6,973 nt of DNA from Clostridiales bacterium (GTDB lineage: Bacteria; Bacillota; Clostridia; Lachnospirales; WQUN01): NCBI GenBank assembly GCA_031273705.1, contig JAISRJ010000106.1, positions 1-6,973 on the forward strand, given 5' to 3'. The translations under genes and the position numbers were made by a program. The notes under the pieces are model-generated. The model was not told the DNA's origin, did no database searches, and saw only the letters and a program-made list of their open reading frames with translations. Position 1 is the stretch's first letter; each line of letters opens with the position of its first letter. Positions 1 to 5,470 of this stretch are shown in pieces.

Positions 1-156
1 GAAAATGAGACCCTGGACAGCGCGCTCAAGCGTTTTAAAAGGAGTTGTGCCAAGGCTGGTATTATGGGAGAGGTACGCAAGAGAGAACATTACGACAAAC
101 CCAGTGTTCGCCGTAAAAAGAAATCCGAAGCCGCTAGAAAGAGAAAATATAATTAG
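1..156 (+). CDS. rpsU: 30S ribosomal protein S21, C-terminal part (5'-truncated)
   Basis: This is the last 51 codons of ribosomal protein S21, a small basic protein of the 30S subunit that helps initiation by acting near the anti-Shine-Dalgarno end of 16S rRNA. The frame starts at base 1 without a start codon. It reads ENETLDSALKRFKRSCAKAG, then a GEVRKREHY segment and the lysine/arginine-rich tail RKKKSEAARKRKYN, ending in TAG. This matches the S21 family along its whole visible length. Family members are about 58 residues, so roughly seven N-terminal residues lie outside the window. A strong intrinsic terminator follows about 35 bases after the stop, so this gene belongs to an upstream transcription unit and is separate from the operon that follows. 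The identification is near certain. Confidence 0.97.
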   Translation, partial: ENETLDSALKRFKRSCAKAGIMGEVRKREHYDKPSVRRKKKSEAARKRKYN

Positions 157-189
157 AAAAGCACGATTATTTGGAATAGCATCAATAAT

Positions 190-218
190 AAACCCGTGGA
201 TAAATCTGCGGGTTTTTT
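190..218 (+). terminator. Rho-independent terminator after rpsU
   Basis: AAACCCG (190-196) pairs with CGGGTTT (209-215). The stem continues inward through two G-U wobbles, a G-C and an A-U pair to a TAAA loop at 201-204, about 11 pairs in all. A run of six T residues covers 213-218. The shape is that of a classical intrinsic terminator, and its position fits the end of the rpsU transcript. Confidence 0.9.
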
Positions 219-228
219 GATACGATAA

Positions 229-237
229 TGTTATACT
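229..237 (+). promoter_or_regulatory. Probable extended -10 promoter of the yitT-yhaM-rlmD-GH13 operon
   Basis: TGTTATACT is an extended -10 element, a TG dinucleotide one base before TATACT (232-237). No convincing -35 box lies 16-18 bases upstream, where the rpsU terminator stem sits. TTGATA at 217-222 is only 9 bases away, too close to serve. Extended -10 promoters can work without a good -35. The predicted start of transcription would be around 243-246, leaving a leader of about 26 bases before the ATG at 271. This is inferred from sequence only. Confidence 0.55.
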
Positions 238-249
238 CGCGAGTGTAAC
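230..249 (+). promoter_or_regulatory. Candidate operator: 20-bp near-perfect palindrome over the -10 box
   Basis: GTTATACTCGCGAGTGTAAC is an inverted repeat without spacer, centred between 239 and 240. Nine of ten base pairs match and the only mismatch is T234 against G245. It covers the -10 hexamer and the expected transcription start, the usual place for a repressor such as a TetR- or MarR-type dimer. I do not recognise the exact motif and no regulator gene is present in the window. As RNA it could also fold, since the mismatch would be a G-U pair, but there is almost no loop and any transcript would begin inside it. Confidence 0.45.
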
Positions 250-260
250 ATTGTGGTTAT

Positions 261-265
261 GGAGG
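261..265 (+). promoter_or_regulatory. Ribosome binding site that sets the YitT-family start
   Basis: GGAGG lies five bases before the ATG at 271. An in-frame ATG at 253 would place this site inside the coding region and has no comparable site upstream of it, so 271 is preferred. Confidence 0.85.
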
Positions 266-270
266 TTGTT

Positions 271-1173
271 ATGCAGGAAGCTGGAAATAGCAATAAGTTT
301 AAACCCAAGTTTAATTTTGATATGAAGAAAATTTTTACTAAAGAAACGGCTCTGCTTAATCTTGGACTGTTGATGGTCGCCGTGGGCATACATGTGTTTC
401 GTAATACAAATAAGTTTGCGTCCGGCGGAATAAGCGGTCTGTCGCTGCTGTTCAGCTATTATCTGCCTGGCTGGCCGGTCGGAAGCCTTATGTTTATTCT
501 TAATTTGATTGTTCTGCTGCTGGGTTATTATGTGCTTGGGAAGGAATCCGGGGCGAAAAGTTTGTACGGAACCTTTGTGCTCTCCGCTATGATTTGGGTT
601 ATTGAGTTAGTCTTTCCTTTGAAGCAGCCTATTACTTCTGAGAAATTTTTGGAATTTATCTTTAGCGTATTCGTGCCGGGGTTCGGGAGCGCGCTGGTGT
701 TTCATACTGGTGCCTCGACAGGTGGTACGGATATAATAGCGCAAATAATGAAAAAATTCTTTAACATTAAAGTCACACACGGGTTAATGCTGGTGGATTT
801 TTTTATAGCTTTGACCGCCGGGGCTTTATTCGGCGTGCAAGCGTGCTTATATTCGGTGCTCGGCGTGTGCCTAAAAACTTTTTTGATGGATTCTGTGCTG
901 GAAAGCTTGCGTATTTATAAAATAATGGTTATTATAAGTGAAAAAAGCAAACAGATCTATCACTACATCAATGGAGATTTAAACCGTGGCGCTACTATCC
1001 ATTACGCTCGCGGAGCATATACAGTTGAAGAAAAAGAGGTTATTACCACTGTTCTCAGCCGTGGGCAGGCAAGAAAGCTTCAGCAGTATATTATGCGGGA
1101 AGATCCGGCTGCATTTATCACCATCAGCAACTCCACCGAGATTATCGGTAAAGGTTTTGGCGGTTTTGAGTAG
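271..1173 (+). CDS. YitT-family integral membrane protein with C-terminal DUF2179 domain
   Basis: This 300-residue protein belongs to the YitT family of Firmicutes. These are multi-pass inner-membrane proteins whose transported substrate or role is not firmly established. About six hydrophobic segments occupy residues 27-206. They include the glycine-rich motifs ASGGISGLSLL (50-60) and HTGASTGGTDIIAQ (145-158), both characteristic of the family. A soluble C-terminal domain follows (about 218-296) with the DUF2179 pattern: YKIMVIISEK, then RGATIHYARGAYT, and the terminal ITISNSTEIIGKGF. That domain probably lies in the cytoplasm. The length is normal. The start at 271 is chosen by the GGAGG site, which drops six residues from the longest frame. 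It is the first gene of the likely operon, directly behind the extended -10 promoter and its palindrome. Firmicutes often carry several paralogues, so I give no gene symbol. Confidence 0.9.
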   Translation: MQEAGNSNKFKPKFNFDMKKIFTKETALLNLGLLMVAVGIHVFRNTNKFASGGISGLSLLFSYYLPGWPVGSLMFILNLIVLLLGYYVLGKESGAKSLYGTFVLSAMIWVIELVFPLKQPITSEKFLEFIFSVFVPGFGSALVFHTGASTGGTDIIAQIMKKFFNIKVTHGLMLVDFFIALTAGALFGVQACLYSVLGVCLKTFLMDSVLESLRIYKIMVIISEKSKQIYHYINGDLNRGATIHYARGAYTVEEKEVITTVLSRGQARKLQQYIMREDPAAFITISNSTEIIGKGFGGFE

Positions 1174-1192
1174 GGTGTACCCCTGAAAACCG
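1161..1192 (+). other. Possible mRNA hairpin spanning the end of the YitT gene
   Basis: CGGTTTT (1161-1167) pairs perfectly with AAAACCG (1186-1192). Inside the loop, GGG (1173-1175) can pair with CCC (1180-1182) around a TGTA loop. The structure includes the TAG stop of the YitT-family gene and ends four bases before the ribosome binding site of the next gene (GAGAGGA, 1196-1202). There is no T-run, so it is not a terminator. It could affect message stability or entry of ribosomes on the second gene, or be chance. Confidence 0.3.
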
Positions 1193-1209
1193 ATAGAGAG
1201 GATAACGCA

Positions 1210-2178
1210 ATGCGTTTTATTGAAGATTTTAAAGAGAATGATCATATTATAGATCACTATCTCTGCAAGCAAAAGCAAAGTTTAAAGACCCGCACAGGCA
1301 AGACTTATCTGTCCTTAAAATTGCAAGACAAAACCGGTCTTATAGACGGTAAAGTCTGGGAAATGACAAACGACATTCAGGATTTTGAAGAAAATGAATT
1401 TATTAAAATCGACGGCTTGGTGCTTACATACCAAAACGATTTGCAGATAAAAATTAACCGCATTCGCCGTTCTTCGCCCGGCGAATATGACGCCGCCGAT
1501 TATATTCCGCGCACCGACAAGGACATCAGCGAGATGTATCGGCAGATTACAACTTATATCAAGAATATAAGCAACCCGTTTTTGCGTCAATTATTGGAAA
1601 GCTTCTTTGTGAAAGATAAGGATATTTCCACAACTTTCCAAAGCCATTCGGCCGCGAAAAATCTGCATCATAATTTTTATGGCGGTTTGATAGAACACAC
1701 GCTCTCTGTAACACAAATATGCGAATTTATCAGCGGCCGTTACAAATATGTAAACCGCGATTTATTGATAGCTTCCGCCATATTGCACGACTTGGGTAAA
1801 ATCTATGAATTGTCGCCGTTTCCGGGGAATGATTATACCGACGACGGGCAATTATTGGGGCACATTGTTATTTGTTCCGAAATGATTTCTCGTGAGGCGG
1901 ACAAAATTCCAAATTTTCCAAAGCGGCTCAAAAGTCTGTTAATGCACTCTATTTTGGCACACCACGGGGAATTGGAGTACGGTTCTCCCAAGCAACCCAA
2001 AACGATGGAAGCTTTTATCCTGCATTTTGCGGACAATATTGACGCTAAATTAAATATGTTTGCGGAGTCTGTCGGAGAGCTGGGCAGTAAAACCGCATGG
2101 TCTCCTTACAATAAAATACTGGCGCGTAATATCACAAACTCGGATTTTTCTTTCGAGATTGAAAACGGAAAAGACTAG
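1210..2178 (+). CDS. yhaM: 3'-5' exoribonuclease of the YhaM type (OB-fold plus HD domain)
   Basis: This 322-residue protein matches the size and layout of YhaM, a metal-dependent 3'-5' exonuclease of Firmicutes that trims RNA (and can act on single-stranded DNA) in the cytoplasm. Residues about 10-90 form an OB-fold nucleic-acid-binding domain, with KTYLSLKLQDKTGLIDGKVW at its core. Residues about 150-290 form an HD phosphohydrolase domain. The likely metal ligands are H163 (GGLIEHTLS), the H193-D194 pair (AILHDLGKIYEL), H218 (LLGHIV), H251/H252 (LAHHGELEYGSP) and D275 (FADNIDAKL). All are present, so the enzyme should be active. GAGAGGA ends seven bases before the ATG. The gene follows the membrane protein gene by 36 bases, and its TAG stop overlaps the ribosome binding site of the next gene, which suggests coupled translation with the rRNA methyltransferase. 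Confidence 0.9.
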   Translation: MRFIEDFKENDHIIDHYLCKQKQSLKTRTGKTYLSLKLQDKTGLIDGKVWEMTNDIQDFEENEFIKIDGLVLTYQNDLQIKINRIRRSSPGEYDAADYIPRTDKDISEMYRQITTYIKNISNPFLRQLLESFFVKDKDISTTFQSHSAAKNLHHNFYGGLIEHTLSVTQICEFISGRYKYVNRDLLIASAILHDLGKIYELSPFPGNDYTDDGQLLGHIVICSEMISREADKIPNFPKRLKSLLMHSILAHHGELEYGSPKQPKTMEAFILHFADNIDAKLNMFAESVGELGSKTAWSPYNKILARNITNSDFSFEIENGKD

Positions 2179-2181
2179 GAG
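2177..2181 (+). promoter_or_regulatory. Ribosome binding site that sets the rlmD start
   Basis: AGGAG overlaps the TAG stop of the yhaM gene (2176-2178) and lies four bases before the ATG at 2186. The longer frame starting at 2060 lies inside the yhaM gene. It would add 42 residues unrelated to the methyltransferase family, so 2186 is the real start. Confidence 0.85.
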
Positions 2182-2185
2182 TTTA

Positions 2186-3517
2186 ATGGATAAAAACGAT
2201 ATTTGTACCATAACAATAGACGATCTTAATTCCTACGGCGAGGGAATCGGGCATGTTGACGGCATGGCGGTTTTTGTAAGGAATACACTGCCCGGCGAAC
2301 TTGCCGCGGTATTGATCATCAGTCTAAAAAAGACTTATGCTTATGGAAAGCTTTTGCGTATAATTAATCCGTCGCCGCATAGAGTGAGCGCGGCCTGCCC
2401 TATCTTTACTCAATGCGGCGGCTGCGACCTAATGCACTGTGATTATGAAACACAATTGAATTACAAGCAAAAAAAGACAGCCGAGGCCCTTGGGCGCATA
2501 GGAAGTTTTCATACTCCTAATGTTCAAAAAGCATTGGGCATGATCGATTACACCGGATACAGAAATAAAGCAATATTTCCCATAGATAAAGACGGAATTG
2601 TCGGCATGTACGCAAGAAAGAGCCACAGAGTGGTTGAAACACTCACCTGTCACACCGTGCCGACTGTAACGCCGCAAGTTTTGGACATTATACGAAAATA
2701 CATACGGCAATCGAAAGTGCCTGTATACGACGAACTTACTCATAAGGGCTTGCTGCGGTATGTTATGACGCGTGTAAGCAACTCTACCGGCGAAGTAATG
2801 GTTTGTTTGGTCATTAACGGGCGGCACCTTCCACAGCGGGATTCTTTAATCAACATGCTGCGCGATATTTCCGGGTTCTCCACTTTAACACTTAGCCACA
2901 ACACAAAACCGGGTAACTTAATATTAAGTGAGAAGATTAGCGTTTTGTATGGCAAGGGGCTAATACGCGACTATATAGGCGATATAGGTTATGATATTTC
3001 TTCGCTGTCATTTTTTCAGATTAATACTCTCCAAGCCAAGGTATTATATGACACAATCTTGAAATTAGCGGATATTACGAGCGATGAAACCGTTTTGGAT
3101 ATGTATTGCGGGGCCGGAGGGATTGCGTTATACCTTGCTAAGCACACTCACAATATTATTGTAGGGGTAGAAATCTCTAAATCGGCGGTTGACGACGCAA
3201 AAAAGAACGCCGAGCTAAATAACATTGATAACTTTCAAATTCATAAAGCCGACGCCTCAAAATGGCTGAAAGAAAATCATCCGAACGCGGATATAATCAT
3301 TCTTGATCCCCCAAGAAAGGGCTGTGAAAAATCCGTATTAGATCAGGTTTTAAATGTCCATCCTAAAAAAATAATATATGTCTCCTGTGATCCGGCTTCG
3401 TTAGCCCGTGACGCAAAATATTTATGCCAAAATGGTTATAACCTTCTAAACGCTCAACCTATCGATATGTTTCCGCTGACTAACCATGTTGAAACCGTCG
3501 CTCTTCTAACCCTGTAA
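2186..3517 (+). CDS. rlmD: 23S rRNA (uracil-5-)-methyltransferase, RlmD/RlmCD type
   Basis: This 443-residue enzyme transfers a methyl group from S-adenosylmethionine to C5 of a uridine in 23S rRNA. The likely target is U1939 in E. coli numbering, and some Firmicute homologues also modify U747. Residues 1 to about 60 are a TRAM RNA-binding domain. C71, C77, C80 (CPIFTQCGGC) and C155 have the spacing of the family's [4Fe-4S] ligands. The methyltransferase domain shows FFQIN (276-280), the SAM-binding DMYCGAGG (305-312), DPPRKGC (374-380), the catalytic nucleophile C401 in YVSCDPASLARD, and the base E436 in NHVETVALL. All key residues are intact. The gene begins seven bases after yhaM, whose stop overlaps its ribosome binding site, and ends with tandem TAA TAA. 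TrmA-like tRNA methylation is less likely because of the cluster cysteines and TRAM domain. The exact target uridine cannot be told from sequence. Confidence 0.9.
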   Translation: MDKNDICTITIDDLNSYGEGIGHVDGMAVFVRNTLPGELAAVLIISLKKTYAYGKLLRIINPSPHRVSAACPIFTQCGGCDLMHCDYETQLNYKQKKTAEALGRIGSFHTPNVQKALGMIDYTGYRNKAIFPIDKDGIVGMYARKSHRVVETLTCHTVPTVTPQVLDIIRKYIRQSKVPVYDELTHKGLLRYVMTRVSNSTGEVMVCLVINGRHLPQRDSLINMLRDISGFSTLTLSHNTKPGNLILSEKISVLYGKGLIRDYIGDIGYDISSLSFFQINTLQAKVLYDTILKLADITSDETVLDMYCGAGGIALYLAKHTHNIIVGVEISKSAVDDAKKNAELNNIDNFQIHKADASKWLKENHPNADIIILDPPRKGCEKSVLDQVLNVHPKKIIYVSCDPASLARDAKYLCQNGYNLLNAQPIDMFPLTNHVETVALLTL

Positions 3518-3537
3518 TAACAGAACGGAGTATTTGC

Positions 3538-5403
3538 GTGAACTTCTCATTAAGAACTAAGATTAAAGATATTTATTCACACCCACTCGGTCACGATATA
3601 TTGCATAAGGTGTTCTTGCAGTCTGGGATAAGCGAAGGATTTCTTAAATTCTGGGCAATAAAAAATCTTTCTCTTGGAACAATAAGATTCTTTGCCCGAA
3701 GATTTATTGGAGACGATTTTTTCCACGCGCTGATAGACTTGCTAAACACCGCGCCGGAAAGTCAGTCTATATCACCGGACAATAGTCGCGTATGGTGGAA
3801 GGAAGCCGTATTCTATCAAATTTATCCTCGCAGCTTTAAGGATTCGGATGGTGACGGAATCGGAGATCTGCGCGGCATAACATCCAAGTTAGACTACCTG
3901 CAAAACCTGGGCATAGACGCGATTTGGCTCTGCCCAATCTACGATTCACCGGGCGCGGATAACGGCTACGACATACGCGATTATTTTAAGATTAGCGAAG
4001 AATTTGGCGGAATGGAAGCGCTTGACGAGTTGCTCGAAGCTCTTCACCATCGCGAAATGAAGTTGATAATGGATCTGGTGGTGAACCATACCTCCGACGA
4101 ACATATATGGTTCCAACACGCATTGCGGAATAAAAAATCCCCATACCGCGACTATTATTTCTTCTCACAAAAACCTGCCAACAACTGGATGTCGTTCTTT
4201 AGCGGCTCCGCGTGGAAGTATCACGACAAAGCGGATATTTGGTCGCTGCACCTGTTCTCCGACAAGCAAATGGATTTAAACTGGGCTTACGAACCCACGC
4301 GGCAGGATATATATAAAATGATACGCTGGTGGCTTAAAAAGGGTATCGACGGTTTTCGGCTGGATGTAATAAACTATATCTCCAAAACGCCCGGCTTGCC
4401 AAACGGCAGTGAATTTGTGGGGCACTTAATGGGTTATAGGGGTATAGAGCATTATTTCCACGGTCCCAATCTGCATAAATATCTAGCGGAAATGAGAAAA
4501 GAAGCGTTCGATCCATTTCATGCCTTTTCTATCGGTGAAACACCGGGCATAGGGAGAGAAGTGGCGAAACTTATGACAGCCAAAGACCGCGGCGAACTGG
4601 ATATGATCTTTTGCTTTGACATATTAGAAACGCCGGGACACGCACGTTTTCAAGAATATATATACGATCCCGTCTACCTTAAAACTTATTTTACAGATTG
4701 GATGACCAATTACGCCAACGAATGTCAAATGGCTATCTTCTATAATAATCATGACAACCCACGAATGCTTTCTAAACTCGATCCGATCGGTACATACCGG
4801 GTTCCGCTCTCGAAACTGCTGGCTGTGATTCAGCTTACATTGCGAGGAACCCCATTTATATATCAAGGCGACGAACTTGGCGCAATAAACCAACCATTTA
4901 AAAGTATCGACGAACTACGAGATGTGGAAAGTTTAAACCTGTACAAGGATTTAATTAAAACTCACACTCCCAATCAAGCCTTAGCAAAGGTACTAACCGG
5001 TTCGAGGGATCACGCGCGAGTGCCCATTCAATGGGAGACAAAATCAACTTCTAAGATGTGGATTACGGGTTATGCGGACGATTTTGACGTAGAAACACAA
5101 ATCGAAAACGCAGAGTCTATTCTAAACTTTTACAAAGCTCTTATCAAACTGCGAAAAGCAAACAAGTCCCTTATTTACGGCGATATAACATTCGATCCGT
5201 CAAACAGAAAGGTAAAACCACTATTCTCCTATTACCGAAAACTCGAAGATGAGCAATGGTTTATAACCTGCAATTTAAGCACAGCCGATCTAACCGCGAA
5301 GCAAATAACCGCTCCGCCAGGGTACAAACTGATCCTCAGCAATTACAAAGACGAACTTGCAAATACTCTGCGACCATACGAAGCACAAATCTATTCGCTC
5401 TAG
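3538..5403 (+). CDS. GH13 alpha-glucosidase, oligo-1,6-glucosidase type, with N-terminal extension
   Basis: This 621-residue cytoplasmic enzyme probably removes glucose from the non-reducing ends of isomalto-oligosaccharides or related alpha-glucosides. The TIM barrel starts near residue 85 (WWKEAVFYQIYPRSFKDSDG). The DSDGDGIGD metal loop (102-110) is intact. The conserved regions are DLVVNHTSDEH (179-189), QMDLNW (244-249), GFRLDVINYISK with nucleophile D276, IGET with acid/base E334, and NNHDNPR with D406. V277 after the nucleophile is the residue associated with alpha-1,6 preference in this subfamily. A C-terminal beta domain follows (about 540-621). No signal peptide is visible. The first 85 residues or so form an extra, probably helical region, where typical relatives are about 555-560 residues long. 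It starts at GTG, seven bases after GGAG, and 20 bases behind rlmD. Trehalose-6-phosphate hydrolase is the main alternative, but no phosphotransferase gene accompanies it. Confidence 0.88.
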   Translation: MNFSLRTKIKDIYSHPLGHDILHKVFLQSGISEGFLKFWAIKNLSLGTIRFFARRFIGDDFFHALIDLLNTAPESQSISPDNSRVWWKEAVFYQIYPRSFKDSDGDGIGDLRGITSKLDYLQNLGIDAIWLCPIYDSPGADNGYDIRDYFKISEEFGGMEALDELLEALHHREMKLIMDLVVNHTSDEHIWFQHALRNKKSPYRDYYFFSQKPANNWMSFFSGSAWKYHDKADIWSLHLFSDKQMDLNWAYEPTRQDIYKMIRWWLKKGIDGFRLDVINYISKTPGLPNGSEFVGHLMGYRGIEHYFHGPNLHKYLAEMRKEAFDPFHAFSIGETPGIGREVAKLMTAKDRGELDMIFCFDILETPGHARFQEYIYDPVYLKTYFTDWMTNYANECQMAIFYNNHDNPRMLSKLDPIGTYRVPLSKLLAVIQLTLRGTPFIYQGDELGAINQPFKSIDELRDVESLNLYKDLIKTHTPNQALAKVLTGSRDHARVPIQWETKSTSKMWITGYADDFDVETQIENAESILNFYKALIKLRKANKSLIYGDITFDPSNRKVKPLFSYYRKLEDEQWFITCNLSTADLTAKQITAPPGYKLILSNYKDELANTLRPYEAQIYSL

Positions 5404-5422
5404 ATTCACCGGTATTTCACAT

Positions 5423-5469
5423 AAAAATTCCCCTTCAAATATTTCTGACTAAAAGAAATATCAAAGGGG
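5423..5469 (-). terminator. Intrinsic terminator of the minus-strand signal peptidase gene
   Basis: CCCCTT (5430-5435) pairs with AAGGGG (5464-5469). After a small internal loop, AATATTTCT (5438-5446 region) pairs with AGAAATAT (5454-5461), leaving a seven-base loop. Read on the minus strand, the stem starts just after the stop codon (5471-5473) and is followed by TTTTT (complement of 5423-5427). On the plus strand no T-run follows, so it is a good terminator for the minus-strand gene and at best a weak one for the operon ending at 5403. This hairpin fills most of the 67-base convergent gap. Confidence 0.75.
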
Positions 5470-5470
5470 A

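Noticed and set aside
5..220. 71-residue plus-strand frame at the left edge
   Set aside because: It overlaps rpsU in a different frame and runs through the terminator. The S21 match in the first frame is unambiguous.
217..222. TTGATA as a -35 box for the operon promoter
   Set aside because: It is only 9 bases from the TATACT -10 box, against the usual 16-18. The extended -10 TG is a better explanation.
1173..1182. GGGTGTACCC as an independent operator
   Set aside because: It is short and is better viewed as the inner part of the larger possible hairpin at the gene junction.
1239..1256. TGATC...GATCA inverted repeat early in yhaM
   Set aside because: The arms are five bases and lie within codons for the repeated residues DHIIDH. 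Coding constraint explains them.
979..1278. 99-residue minus-strand frame across the YitT-yhaM junction
   Set aside because: It is antisense to two conserved genes and has no family resemblance.
2429..2827. 132-residue minus-strand frame inside rlmD
   Set aside because: It is antisense to a well-conserved methyltransferase, has no recognisable domain and no ribosome binding site, and is best read as a shadow.
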